Of a stretch of DNA of 64,000 nt, positions 1 through 14,153 are shown in pieces. The notes under the pieces are model-generated. The model did no database searches. It was not told the origin of the DNA and was given only the letters and a program-made list of their open reading frames with translations. A program made the position numbers and the translations under genes. This DNA comes from Chromobotia macracanthus (lineage: Eukaryota > Chordata > Actinopteri > Cypriniformes > Botiidae). Positions within the stretch are counted from its first letter, which is position 1, and every line of letters begins with the position of its first letter. The DNA lies in the NCBI GenBank assembly GCA_036877525.1, contig JAZGTH010000071.1, forward strand, positions 1,077,001-1,141,000, given 5' to 3'.

Positions 1-138
1 AAACTTCTAAATTTTATTTAGAGGGTGTGTTGCCAAACTGAAGAGATTAAAATCTGCCATGTGACCAGCAGAGACGAGGTGACAGCTCTCCCCTCACAAG
101 CACTGTTATTAACCTGTGTGCATTATAACCCGACATAC

Positions 139-3100
139 CTGTATGCATAGATGTTGTGAGTGGCACTTGCGATCTTCTTGTTTTCGTACAATTTATTCAG
201 CACCATTTGAACCTGTAAACAAATAAATGCAGTTAAAAACGCCTTGAAACATATTGCATGTGCCATATGTGCATATAGTACCAGGAACTGTTCCCATAAA
301 ACTGTGATGAAAATAACTGATAATCACATATTCACTGCTGGAATTATGTTGTAAGCATTCATTATGTTGTGAGCTTTCAGTTCAAAGCCCAGCATGTACA
401 CGCGTGTGCACGCTCAGATTGACCTGCATGAGGTTATTCGCGAGTCCGCGCTCGTCTTTATAGGCAAAGTGAGAGATGTTTTATAAAGGACGTGACATCA
501 CCGCGAGAATGCTTGTATTAGATGGGTGTATACATAACAGACTGATGCTAATAGAACACCATTTCTAAGACATGAGCGGACAACCTCAACGTATTATTAC
601 AGCGTTGCCAAACGATTCATGCCACAACAGGTGTGACCTTAACAAAGAAAAATGTGTGACTGAACACGAGAAATGCTGTGTCTTGATGTTGATAAGAGAA
701 AGTTCAAAGATACATTAAACATCTTCTTCACAAATACAACCAATAACAGAAAACAAGATAACAGAATAACAAAAATGGCAAGGAATTAATCCATGCCATT
801 CAGAAATCAAATCACACAGCTCATCTCAGTGGTTGGTCATGGTTATAAACAATTCAGTCATCAATAAATGTGTGTGTCATGTGATCGGATATGATGGGTT
901 ATTTAAATGAAACGGCAAGTTCACAAATTCAAATTATGATTTTTTCATTTTGAATGTCACTGAGTATTTTGACTCTTTGGCTGTTTAATGCAAGTAAAAG
1001 AGCATGCAAACAGCAAACTGGCCAATACATCAATCTGATTGGCTGTGATTATGTTGCGGCAAGCTGCACTTCCACTTTCAGTGTGGACAGAAAAATATAC
1101 ACCAGAGTTTTGTTGCGATGCATCTGGTTATCACACTGAAAATTGGATTAATCTTAAAACTGCTCTTTGATCTGATCTGTGAGGAGCAGAACAAAAGGAG
1201 GAGATTTATTGTTGGAAACACAAGTGACGCATACTGTAAATAAAGCGCAACTTCTCACTGTTGCAAACCTCAGTGACAGACATGCATGGATTTAAAGGAT
1301 TACAAAGAAGCAACCCATCCCTGATGCAATACACTCGAAAACGTCCAACATCTGCCGGCGTAACGTTCAGAGGTAGTGCTACACTTTTCTTGGATTTAGA
1401 CGCAATACCTGGCTTTTCTAAAAGAACCAGCTGGGAGAGGACAACCAAATATTGAGTGTAAATCTATTTTGTACACAATTCTGTGGACATATAAATATCC
1501 CTGTGAAACCCACAGGAAGGCCAGCAGTTGTTTCTGTCCATCAAATTGGGTTTCAGCCTATTTGTGCTGAGTGTCCCTCCAATATTTACCAAGAAAGAGA
1601 CCAGCAAGTGAAAAAACATCCAGGGAGAGCAGAGAGTGCTTTTCCAAGCTGCAGAACCAACAACAAGCCAAGGAGAATAAATGTCTCTCTACCCTTCCTT
1701 TGCAACAATCTCCATGAAAAAGTCTCACGTTATTGACAGAAAGAGTCAGTAGCAGACTTATGTCTCAATATCCAATTTCTTTCAGAAATCATGAAAACAA
1801 GAAGCACAATGGTAATGAATAGCACCATTCCCTGAAGAGAAAGTTGTTACACATTGAGTCCCATATCAGGTCTGTCTGTGGGTTTTCTCTGGCTAATATA
1901 CTGTGGGCACACAATTGTGTCAGGCCGGGGCTAATGAGACATCTTTTGTATGCTGTGTGCAAATGTTTTTATCACTGCTGATCTCGACAAACAGTGTGAA
2001 AAACACAAATCAACATTCTTTATAAAACAAAGCGTCGTCTCAGTCAGTGATATTTTCTTTGAGGTTGTATTTGTGTTTCTTGTTTTGTGTGAGAAAGTAA
2101 TCGAATTAAATGTTGTGAGATCTATAGCTTCTGAAGATGTATTTTTCACTGAAGCTTTTTGAACAAACACGTGCGTGTGTTTCCACCCAAACAATCCAGA
2201 GGTAGATTATGTCTGGAAAACTCATTTACAAACTTCTATCGACACACTAACCTTTTATGAAAATGAGAGCAGGGGCAAACTTTGAAGTTCCAGCTGATAA
2301 CACAATATCAAGCCGAGATCAAAAAGCATCAAAATGGCCTCTGAAATCCAACAGAACTACAAAGTGAATAAGAGACATGCCTTTTCTTTCTCATGGTCTT
2401 GTTTGTACAGAACAATTCTGTCTGTGCTTCTAATGCACTCAGACAGGTCATCTCAGCTGTTCGGCTGAACTAAACATATCCATTGATTTTGCATCAAGCT
2501 TGTCTAGCTAATCTAGACCTGATAAGGTTGTTGAGTCTGCTTCCGGGGAGTTTGTATAGCTCTGCTGCCGCGGTGTGCCACAGCATTGCCGATTTTCAAC
2601 TAAGAGTTCATATGACTGATACATTAATCTCGATTTTTCCTCTGCAGTGTTCACTGAAGTGTAAGCGGTTGTTTACTAGCTACGAGAACCCGTTCCAATG
2701 ATATTTTTGTCTCTAGATGAGAATCAGTAGATTTTAGTTCTTAAATTAGATTTCTTTTGAAACGGTTTATTATCCGCCATAATAGATAACTGCATTCCAA
2801 AGCAAAAGCGCGCAGGCCGAGTTATGCAGCAAAATTAAATATCAGAAAGAAACCCTGAAAGAACTCATTTCAATCTCTAATAATGGAAACATACTCAAGT
2901 ACACAAGCATTCAATAGCTGAGAGCATTCATGTTAAAATAAACATGTGAAAAGTACATTTCTAAAAAAAAACATCACTTAACTCAAAGAGCCCAGTGTTG
3001 TCTTCCTGTTGTCTTAGAGAAAAGGCCAGGGAATAAAATGGAAGACAGTGAAAGAGAAGAGATAAGTACATTAACACAGCAGATAATAAAGAGTAAACAA

Positions 3101-6100
3101 CTTGTGTCGGGCAGATGACATTGATCAGCCACTCAGCCGGGCTCTAATATCGTTTTCCCTCCAGTTTTACAAAAAGAACTGTAATTTCATTTCTCACTTG
3201 TCTGGGGGATTTCAAACAAGCTGGATAAAGCTCCTCATTTACATTTAGCTGTATTATTTCTTTTATTTGCTGTGTATTGTCTTTGGTTTGCAACAGCGAA
3301 TGCTTTAAACACACCGGCGCATAAAAATGTCGCATTAAAGAAAGGAAGGACGTTCAGCGCGAACCACACGCACATGTGAATGAAATCTAATGTGACAGAT
3401 TATCTTGATATTATCACTCATGCCTGTCTGTTCTCCCAGAGGATCTTAAGAACTTTTACAGGCTAAAAACAAGACAGAAATGTTGCAGAATCCCTGAAAA
3501 GCACAACTTTAAGAAAACTGTGTGATTAAAACGGTTTAATAAATGTGCTGTAAATCAAACAGCTAAAGGTAGATTTCAACAACTAACTCCTGACCTGAGG
3601 TCCTGAACTGTGTGCAGTGACAACCATCTGAAACCGTACAGCGACACACTGAAACCCCAACAAAACTTTAGAGTCACCACTCAGATCTTCAGACAATGTC
3701 AAAATCTAGTTCTATTTAACACAAATGAGAAGTCATTATTTATACACCACAAGGATTTGAAAACAGATTGTGTGCGTCTTGGCCTCTTTGTCTAGAAGGG
3801 ATGAAAAGGCCCGAGGTCAGAAAAATAAACAGTCACCGCTTGACTTCAGACTGTCAGTTCCTGAAAGGTAATAAACAAGAGGCGGAAATGTCAACATGCT
3901 ACTTAAGGGCAGGGTGCCATTCAAAACGCCTGCGCTCGAAAAACAACCACAATCTGGATATCAAGCGCATTATAACTCTCCAGCTGACACACACAATGGC
4001 AACTCAATATCTCAATCTCCCAACACCTGCAAGGACAATTTTCCAAAAACGACTGTCAAGATTTCACACAAGTGAAAGACAATAAAGTTCGCAGGGGCGT
4101 GGGGTATAAGCGCATGCTGTAATAATGCAGAGGAGCAGTCGCAACAGGGGCAGGTGTGCGTGAGTCATCTGCCTGCCACCCAGCTGGGCAAACCGAATGG
4201 CATCGCCGGTGCTGTGACATCATCAGTGTCGGGGGAGTGTGTGGGAGGGGCAAGTGAAAAAGAGTTTACGCAGAGCTCCTACAAACAGCTCAGAGTAAAC
4301 CCCACAAGCACACCGGATTGACAGACGTTTCAAATGAGCGCCAACGCTCGCATCCGTTTTCACACCAGAATAAAAACAGCCATGGCTGTTATGAAACACA
4401 AGTTCAGTGGTCTTGTATCCTTGCCTGATATTTATGGCAAGAAAAACAGGCATCTTTATTTATTTGGCATCTTTTCAGTATCATCCACGGTGCATTGACA
4501 GTGAGGGATTGTGGGTAATGAGTCACACCTGTTTAGGAGTCACCACTGGGGCTAAATGAGGCTGGAACGTACTGCGCCTATCTGTGATCGTCTCTCCATG
4601 TCGAATTGGTGGCAGTTCTTCATCTTCAAAAACAACAACATAAACAAAAACAAATCGAATCATTTCTCTGAACGACTGGCAAGCTACTAATTACTAATTA
4701 ACCCAGAATGATGTTTTACTGAAGACATAAATAAATAAAAAACAGTTCACTTTCTGAAAATACGTTCCTCTTGTAATGTTAATCAAACCAAACAAATCCT
4801 GATAGATTTGATTTTGAAGTAGCCCAGCTTTTATTTGACTAATTTTCTATTGTACTGAGAAAAACATCACATTGCTGAGCCTAGATTAAAGTCTTGTCTC
4901 TGAACTTGAAAATTCTCATCAGTATTCAACATGACATCACCAGTGGCATTAAAACCATTTTTGACTGGAACGTACCATCTGAAGTGTTGCTGAAGAAGTC
5001 GGCTGATTGGTTGGCACTAACTTTTAGCGAGCTGTAATCAGGAAGATCGTCTTCATCGCAGTCATGACCTTCTTCCTCTGTTGTCACAGTCTTGCTCATC
5101 TCTGGTGCGTCTAACAACACACAGGACACACAGACGCAGACGAGAGGTGAGTGCTGGATGAAGACTGGTGTTACCTAATCATTTACCAGACCACTGCACA
5201 TTTCATTTCGTACAGCAATCGCCTTACACGGTACACGTGACAATTTACTCAGAGGATATGATATTCAGTCATTTAAATAAAAACATTTGTGAGCTGATGT
5301 TCAGTAATGCCAGTGACATTCTCCAACACTGTTTCTTACATCAACAGCCTCAGGCTGATCAGCTAACATACTTCAAATGTTCATGTTTTTCTGATCCTTT
5401 ATTTGCCTTTTCCATCCCATAATAACCTTGAATGGAGTTTGGAGACCCACAGGTCACATCCATATGCTTGTGAGGTCAGAAAAGTTCAGAAAACGTGCTA
5501 AACAACACATCAAAAATATCATGTGCATACGGTTTCTGCCCCACAGCATACTGGAGAACAGACATGCCGACATAAATAACCTGCAGTCATCTCTGATGTG
5601 CCATTTGGATTGTTTGAACATGAGAATAAATGAATCCTGCAGTTAATCCAGCTGTTCTGAGGAACAGCATTAGTATTCAGCGACACGTGTAAAAAACAGC
5701 ATTCCCACACATTCAGTGCACAGAATCTCCTCAGAGCTCACTGACTTATACTCGATAAGGACTTCTCAAAGTCATTTTATACAGATTTCCATTTGTAGGC
5801 TGTGTCAGGTACCAATTCTTGGAATTACAGAAGTAGGAACGATCGGAAAGAAGTGAAGACTTTACAAATCTCATAATTTCTCTTCACAAGTATGAGATGG
5901 TTTTAAATGGCCAGTTGCCATGGATACACTCACGTGACACGCCACATGAAAGCCTATAAATTCATGTCATTCACATGACTGAGGCCTGTATAAATGACAG
6001 TGTTTATGAAGGGTCAGTGTGGACCTCAGGAACTGCAGAAGTTTATCTTCTGTCAGCTGCTCGTGGCTCACACTGTTCCAGATGTGTTTGGTCAATGAAT

Positions 6101-9100
6101 AGTAATACTGGTATGTGACGCTGGCAGGGGCTTCTGCTTCTTCTTAAAGTTGTAAATATGAGTGATCACCTACATGGTGTTCATGTAAAATACATTTCTT
6201 TAAAATAGAATGACTGATTGATAAACGATTACACCAACATTATGCTAAATGACATCTGAATTCAGCCTGGAAATCACAATTTTTAAATTTCCTAGTATGT
6301 GCAGGTTATCTGTAACCATAGCAACACTGCAAAGATTTTTTTTTACATACCGTGGCCACTAATGCTGGGCTACAAATATTCCAGGCTCTGACCTGCCCGG
6401 CACAAAATTACCCTCAAAATCACCCATAAACAAACATGTCAGGGAGCGCTCCATCACGACAGAGGAAACAAGCTGCACCGGGCTTTTCTGTCCCCATTTA
6501 GTTCAGTAAAACTGAGGCAAATCAGTTTTGGAATTTAATTACGGCTTGTCTGAAAATGAAACGGTTATGAAGCTTAATGACCTTTCATTTCCCCCCGACC
6601 TCCCCCCACCTCTCGCTGTCATACCTGAATATTCATAGCTCTCAGAAATCAAAAAAGCAACCTTTTGATCTCTCTGAGGGGCCTTCACCACACAACCTGC
6701 TGTAACTAGCATCTCATTTCCATAATTACTGTAAAAACAGAGCTGATGTTTGTTGGGTACGGGGGGAGGCGTCACTTTCCGTGACACCGTCGAGTATTAA
6801 AGCCTCTAATCATTTCTGTGATGAGGGAAGACGCTAACTACCCTCCCTCTGAAGTTTGATATTAAATGAAGTAACTTCTTCCGCAGTGACGTCACTGTCA
6901 GGCAGGAAAACCGCGCGAGGGGACCACCGTGCATACAGACGGTTTGTTTACTAAAATGTGCGCTGGGAACAAATTAGCATCGCTAATGTAATAGTCATGC
7001 TACAAAAAAACAAGGGCACACATACTGTGGTGTATCATGGTGAAACTGTGGGGTTTCGGAATCACACACGGAGCTGCCGACGCCAAAACGTTCATTTAAA
7101 AACAAAGGAAATGAGGCTGGAACACAACAGCTGTTCTAAACAGATAATCAAGGGTTTGATTTAACTTTGGTGGCTGTGTCTTCAAAACACTTATGAATCA
7201 TTCAAAGAACTACTCTCCATAGGACACGAACAACCTGTCAAAACTCGTGATCTTGAGTTTGCCAGATAAGTACACTATGTAGGAAACAACACAATGTCTG
7301 TTTTTCCAATTGCTTCCACTTCGGATGACATGATGGCAAAGGCAAGGTCTTTCCACAAACTTTCCTAAATCCACACACACTGAATACATCAGAAAAAACA
7401 ATAAAATACCTGCTGTAAAAATTAGCTAATGCTAATGTTGGTCTAGTGCTAGCTGGTCTCCCAAGCTGGTTAAGGTGGTCTGTTTTGATGGTTTCTGAGT
7501 GTTTATGGTACTGGTTAATTGAAAAAAAAACGACAACGCTTGGCCAGTCATGGAGACAAATAGACCAGCCAAAGACCAGCCAAACACAAGCTCTGTCATG
7601 CTGGTAGACCAGCTGAGCGCAGCTAATCCACCTAACCCATCTCTACTCACCAAGACCAGCAGACCACCTTAAACCGCTTGAAGCTGTTGTTTTTAAGCAG
7701 AGATATGCGTTTTCCTGACAGGAGGTCATGGCTCAACATGCATGACTGTTACAGATGAGTGAAGGTGAACCCCAACAGAAATCACAAGATGTGTCTGGAT
7801 GCAGATGCTCTTTGATTATATCCTGATTATGTGTTTCATTTTGTCACCTCGAAACATTGACAGGAAAGGGAAAAATGTCACAAGTTGGGCTCTTTCTTCT
7901 CTCTTACAAGACTTACAACCTGTTATTCTGTTCCATCAGTCTTCATTATTCCTACCAACATGTAATTTTGTTTCTATTAAAAGGTTTTAATGAAGCAAGG
8001 TTTTGCATGTTCACTAACCTGCATAGCTCTAATTAAACGTCCTTCCTCCTATACATGTTAACCACGTCTGAGTTTATCGAGTGCGGCATCTCACGCACAC
8101 CTCGTGAAAATGCGAGACTTAAAATAATTAATGGATCTTGGCTAATGAACAAGACGGACCGTTTCCATTTTTCCCCCATTCAGTTGGATCTCCATTTCCC
8201 CTTTGAGCGCTCCATTCATGGAAACACATTTGCATATTCAAACCGTTGACATACATAATTTCTGTCGCAATTATAACAGGGAGGAACGAAGTGGGAGCCA
8301 TCCTTCAACTACGACAGCTTTTAAAGATCCGCATTCAAGCGTTTTTTAGTGGACTGTCACCTGACCAGGAATGAAAACTTGTGATAACCCCAGAACAAAT
8401 TATATACTGCTTGTACCTGCATGTAACAATCAGTAATGAGTGCCAAACTCATAACCATTATTTGTAGGTTTTGAAACAGTTGTGCACAAACAGAACGAGA
8501 CAGCAAATACTTGCATGTTCCAATTATGGGCTTATTATGGGATGCTAAAGACATTCAGCTACATTATGACAGACACAATGTTTCTGGGGCTAAAACAGCC
8601 CGGAAGACCAGATAGAGGAAAATAAATAGAGTATCTTGCTGTAAGCGATGTTAGCCCCCACAGAGCCTCTCTGCAACACCTTAACAAACACAACTCTACC
8701 CGAAGCAAACTGAAGTGCACAAAGAAGCTGCCCTCCAAGATTTCTGACTGGCTAACACACACGGGCCGATGTCCCAGTGTGGGCATATCCTGGAGGCAGG
8801 AATGATTTTCCAGCACTGTTTCAGTGATATCTGGCAAGTGTAGCAGTGCCATTTTCCACATGATGTTTAAAACACGAGAAAAAAAGAGAAGGTTTACAGC
8901 TTTAGGCAACAGGAAAACATGTCTGGTTGACTAATTATGCTGGACAGCGAAAAAAACATTATCAACTCAAAAACTCAGGACAAAAGCTCTCCTACAAAGA
9001 AGGACGTGAACTGCTTTCAAAACGCGATTTTGTTCTTGTCAAAAAAAATGAAAGTCAATTCTACACTCACTACTGGCCTCATGAGGCCTTTTAGTGGCCT

Positions 9101-12100
9101 GCTGAGAAAGATTAACAGGTTCTGTCAGGCTAGCGTGACTTTTCATCGATTACGATTAGATCTCCGCCAGCCTGTGACGGCTAGAGGAAAGGAGCTCTCT
9201 TAAAAACCATCCACCTCCACCACCTCTCCACTCATTTTATTCAAACAATTCAACTTTACCCGGATGGCCAGATCAAAGCCATGGATCCAATATCCAGCGT
9301 GCCATAATTCTGGAAAATATCAAGTTCAAAGGGAGGGGAGATCTGAGCTAGAATCAGGAGAAATGGCCTGGGAAACAGAGACTGGCCGACTTCTGTGGAA
9401 TGAATCCCAACATTTTACCACAATGAGAAGATTCAGAAGGATTTCAGAGCGCCGTCCCAACAGACGACTTTAAAACTCTGAAACTATCCATGCAGAATAA
9501 TGATTGTGCCCACAGACTTATGGGATATTAAGCAGGTCAGCCAGGCGTTTACTATCAGGTGTGGAGGTCCTGTCAACTGCTCTGTATCTCAAGAGTTATT
9601 TTTATCTTCACCAAACTCACATCAGCCAAGTGCACACAAATTCATTTTAAAATTTCACATCAGTTTCAATTTCTCAGTTAAGATTTTAAGGTCATAAGGG
9701 AGTTCGGCTGATAATGTTATTTGTTTGCAGGCACTGTATAGCACCACATTGAGTTATGCAAATGGAGTAACAAAGCAAACGCAGCAAAAAACCTGCGCTA
9801 AATGCAATTCGCACATCTTGCAGGCCTGTTCTGAGGGCTCAGCTGTGAAGAATACAGCAGACCACTGAAATCTGACGTACTTTATCAAGACCTCGCCGCT
9901 CTATCACTGCAGTTCAGACACCTGAATCTTAAAATGCTAAAGTGCTCTCACCTCCACCGCCCATCTGGACGCGTGCCTGGCTAAAACACTCTCCTCCATC
10001 ATATGATGGATTACTGCTGCCTTGAACACCAAAAATATAAACAAACATCTCTTTTAAACAAAACCCAGATTACTGCCACAACGTTACGTGACTGGCATAT
10101 AACTCTGATTATTTGCACAATCCATAATGTATATAATAATGGCATTTTTACACTATAAAAACATTATTTAAACACATCATTAATTGCTAATCTAATATAC
10201 AGTTGAGATAATATTAAAATTACAATACATTTAAAATGAGTTGCAAATTGTAGTAAATAATTTTAAAAATGTGTATTAGATGAAGTCAGATATTATGCAA
10301 AACTGGACATTTTCCACCTAGCGTTAACAAGCAGTGTTGGTTTTACCCAAAACTAAGAATTAAATGTAAGCACGTCTTGCATAACAACACCCTGGTAACC
10401 ACTCACAACAACCTAACACTGAGGTTTATGACTGTTTCACAGACTAACAAGATTTTAAAGAACATTTCAACAATTAACTAACTAACCATTTTGTTTTTCA
10501 ACTATGGACATTTTAAATTTAGTTTTAACATTTTAAACAACAACTGCAGTGCAAGTAAAACCCATAATCTCTTATGACTGCCACCGTTTACAACACGAAT
10601 GTGCCTCGTTTTTCTGCTCAAAATCAACATGTTTAACTTCCTCGTTCTTGACATTCTGCTCTCCACCTACCAGTTACCAACAATCAAAAGAGGTTGCATT
10701 TGGTTGCTGAAGGGTCTTTTACTTCTAGCTTAATGACAGGTCGTGTACCTGATTACTGGCGGGCACCGTGTACCCGTTTCAGCTCCTCCTGTATATTTCT
10801 GCAGAGAACAGTGCAATCCTTCTGTTCTTTTCAAGGGCTGATGAAACCACAGACCTGAACATTTGCCTGTTGTTTTTTCACACCAAGCACCTACTATGAC
10901 CACAATATGAAAGATTAAAAGCTAGTGAAAGTGTGTTTTTTCCGGACACAGAAAGTTTGGCTTTTCCAGACACAGAAAGGAGCGTGTGTAATTTCCATCT
11001 TCCCGCTGAACTCTGTGTTCTTTAAAAGGCCGAGAGAATAAATGAGGAGTAACAGCCGTCTGACTCTAATTCTCTCCATTCCACTGTTCACTTTATACAC
11101 AAATGAATGTTTCCAGCGTAGCATCACTGAATCTGCTCAAAAAAAAGGCCCAGACAAACAAAACAAAACCCCAGCAGAGCTTTAACAAAAAGGGCAATTA
11201 GTGTGCATACTGGAAACAAAAAGAGCGAGACAAATCCTGGAACTCAAACACCATCCAATCTGTGATTTTAATGGCCAGACTATTCTTTCTAGCTACAACA
11301 AAGACAGTGTTATTTAACTGCTGATCTTTTCCTGTCTGTCTGTTGTTCTGTCTGAAAAGTGTTCACTTTTATCAGATGACTCAGTTGAACTGACACCAGG
11401 AGTTGAACAGCTTCTCTGCCTAAACTGTCTTTAGCAGAAAGATCCTCATATGCCCTTATACTCATAACTCAAAACTGTGGGACTGACTGTGCTTATTCAA
11501 ACTCATCGTGTCACTGTTGACTACGAGACGTACAAGATAAGTGACCGTAAACTTGTGTGGTAGATCTTTACGTGCTGTACTGTATCATGAGACATGAAGA
11601 GGTGTTAACAACCTTCAGCAATTCTCCATTTCACAGAAGAAAACATACAGGTTTAAATCGTCATCAGGTTACTAAACTATGACAGAAGTTTCATTTTTGT
11701 GTGAACTGTCTCTGTTGAACTATAGTATTCTTTTTAAAAAACAATAGACAGATATTTATGGGCTGTGCAAGAAAGTGAGAAACAGGTAAGAATGTTTGTT
11801 AATTAGCAGAACACACTACACATTTAAGACTTAAACATTACATGTTGTGATCTATTAGATGCACCTGTGAGCTGTTCATCAATCAGTCTATTAAACCAGT
11901 CTCAAGTCCCAGTAAAAAGACGTGTGGCTCACTACTGCCCCCTAGTGCCAGATAAATTAACATCACAGACAGAAAATCCAGCTGCCTCTGTCAATAATAC
12001 ATTCTATACATGAACAAGCAGGGGTTCACACACAGTGAGAAAACTCTGAGAAGCTCAAAGAAACTGGGGCCAAACAGCAGACAGAGAGCTTACAGAAGAG

Positions 12101-13530
12101 TGTGTCAACCTCCTGAATTCTACATTCACGGATTCTGTCATGTGTAGAAACCTGTTAACATTGTTATCTTTGCGTGGAAATCTGTTATATCCACCCACAT
12201 TTCTTATTTAAAAAGAGACACTTGAATTATTCATTAAAAGAGTTTAATGAACTAAAACTTTATAGGCCTTATGTGTCAGAAAACAATGGGAAGGGAAAAC
12301 AATAATGTCTCTGATCTCCTGAGCACCACACAGAAGATGTGAGGTGTGCAGGACCCACCAGGCCATGTCTCTGACTAATGTAACATTATTCAGCAACCCG
12401 AGCCAGGTGAAGCATTTAAAATGGTTTAATTATAACAGCTGTAATGTTCAAACAATGTTTTTACCTGTTTCGGCACTTTGGGATTTTTCCACAAGGAACT
12501 CTCTGATTTTCTCCACCCAGAGGTACAGAATGTTTTCTCCTGCATTCTCCCTATATGACAAACAGCAGAAAACACCCAAACACATTACCAACACGACAGA
12601 TCTGGAACACACACTTCTGAGGTTCAGCATTTCTGAAACTGACTGTGAGATGCTTTCACAGCAGCAGAAGAGCAATAAGACACACGTACACGTAAAGCTC
12701 TTCTAAACTGTCTGATAACGTCATTCGCTCTTGTCCTCTCAGCCAGGCAGCACTGTCAGGAGAAAATGAAGCAGAAAGATCATATCTTTATACGTATACA
12801 CCAAAATAAGCAACATTCCTCTATATGTGGATCATGCACTGTGTCAAGTCACAATCTATGAAGGTACAGGAAATGAAATGTACTTTATCTGATATATAGG
12901 AGGCGCTGAGCTTGGGTAATCTGGAGGAAGTATAATCTTCAAACAAAGAAACAAAAAACATATATCATCTTCAACATTCATCAAACCACACAGCACTAAT
13001 AAAAAGCTCCCGGGGTGGGTGACCATGGTAACATGTGAAACACGTCACCATGGCAATACCATGCTGCTGGACAAGTACCAAAGTACTATTAAGTTACACT
13101 CTGTGTAAATACATTATGGTAAATAAATATGATCATTATTCATGATATGGTATATATATCATGGTATTGCCGAAACTTTACCATTGTAATGCCAAAGTAC
13201 GTCATCAATCCAGATCGCATCAAACAAAAGTTCAGGTGTAACACATGCATTAATAACAAAAGTAAACAGACTGTGTGCTGAGCACACCTGCAGACGGACG
13301 GGCCGTGTGGGCTGCATCCCGTCCTCTGATATCCTGATGCAGAATATTCTCGACGCTTCGTCAATCACACACCATTCATCTCCGTAGATGGAGGAGAGAG
13401 CTTCAATCTCTTCTATCTGTCACATCACATCAGCTGTCAGACATCTGATCTGAAGATGGACGTGAGGAGATCAGATCAGAGCAGATCGTACCTGAGACTG
13501 CAGGTCACCGTCGTGTTCCTCAGAGTCCAT
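139..13530 (-). CDS. impact: IMPACT (RWD-domain translational regulator), 5' part; 3' end off the left edge
   Basis: Family role: IMPACT binds GCN1 and restrains GCN2 kinase activation, so it modulates the integrated stress response in the cytosol. Seen: eight consecutive coding exons on the minus strand, at 13492-13530, 13288-13416, 12884-12936, 12690-12752, 12465-12550, 4976-5110, 4529-4623 and 139-212. All junctions are GT-AG and all phases join, giving about 224 residues. The start ATG (13528-13530) opens MDSEEHDGDLQSQ, followed by an RWD domain at about residues 14-115 with motifs YGDEWCVIDEA, LPPDYPSSAPPIYQ and ENILYLWVEKIREFL. An acidic linker (EEEGHDCDEDDLPDYSSL) follows. The start of the conserved UPF0029/IMPACT domain is marked by ITDRRSTFQ, HLAPVV and KLYENKKIASATHNIYAY. 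The remaining C-terminal domain lies beyond position 1. Introns of 4.3 kb and 7.4 kb make up most of the span. The gene is divergent from ing5. Confidence 0.93.
213..4528. other. impact intron (between coding exons 7 and 8), no gene seen
   Basis: AT-rich intronic sequence between the impact exons at 4529-4623 and 139-212. The open frames here are short, unconserved in appearance and lack coding features. I see no RNA gene or recognisable transposon. Confidence 0.7.
7436..7680. mobile_element. Palindromic MITE-like element
   Basis: The two ends of this roughly 245-bp stretch are imperfect inverted repeats. For example, GGTTAAGGTGGTCTG near 7468-7482 is mirrored by CAGACCACCTTAAACCG near 7661-7677. 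Both arms are built from GCTGGTCT/AGACCAGC words. Such foldback, non-coding elements rich in 'ccagc/gctgg' words are common in teleost introns. The family name is not assigned. Confidence 0.6.
10378..10419. repeat. Short dispersed repeat (copy 1)
   Basis: This stretch contains AACACCCTGGTAACCACTCA, which closely matches a second copy around 21894-21934 (AACACCTTGGCAACCACTCT). It looks like a fragment of an interspersed teleost repeat. Confidence 0.45.
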
Positions 13531-14153
13531 CAACACATCACACGACCGCACGAAGTTCTGCAAAACCAAGAGTCACTGAAACAACCGGGCAGCACACGAA
13601 TAATACACGATCAGCTGACATGTTTAAGATAGTTATCTTCAGATCAAGTAACAGTTTAAACGCACATAAAGTGTCTAAAAGTAAGCCACGTAGACTACAG
13701 TTCATCTCCCCACCAGCAGGGGGCGCGCTTAATGTTTCCGGGTCACGGTATTCTCACATGAGCGCCTGAAATGATTTTATTTTATTATTTTATCATTTTC
13801 AGTACAAAACAGGTCATATTTCCTGATCAATAATGTTGTTTTTATTTAGAAACTCAATTGTATAAGTGCATGACAACAATCGTTGTACACAAATTGTAAC
13901 AAATAACTATAGTGATGTATGCGGTAATAATTGTGTTGGTATTTACATACAAACAACGTGGAGTCTGTTTTTTATTTTCTTATGGAGAAGAAACACTAAA
14001 AGAAGTGTAATGAGCCAAGCCCTACCGCCATCCAATCACATCCGGACATACTAATGAGCCGCCTCTCAGCCTATAGCAGGGAGGCGTGTCGTTAATTATT
14101 CATGATCTCGCGAGCGGAGGAGAACAACACGCAGCGCGGAGAAGATTGTCACC
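13531..14153. promoter_or_regulatory. Bidirectional promoter of impact and ing5
   Basis: Only 623 bp separate the divergent start codons of impact (13530) and ing5 (14154). The stretch holds a CCAAT box at 14032-14036 and TCTCGCGAG at 14106-14114. The latter matches nine of ten bases of the TCTCGCGAGA element known from vertebrate housekeeping and bidirectional promoters. CpGs are enriched next to the ing5 start and there is no TATA box at the expected place. The start sites are not determined. Confidence 0.6.

Larger units (their letters stand above)
5111..12464. other. Large impact intron (7.35 kb), with one palindromic element
   Basis: Intron between the impact exons at 12465-12550 and 4976-5110. 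It contains a palindromic MITE-like element near 7436-7680 and a short dispersed repeat near 10378-10419. A perfect CRE-type octamer (TGACGTCA) lies at 6887-6894 in a locally CpG-containing stretch, which could be a regulatory site. Nothing else is recognisable. Confidence 0.65.

Noticed and set aside
8559..8909. 116-residue minus-strand frame in the large impact intron
   Set aside because: No recognisable domain, splice sites or codon pattern. It is one of many random frames in intronic DNA.
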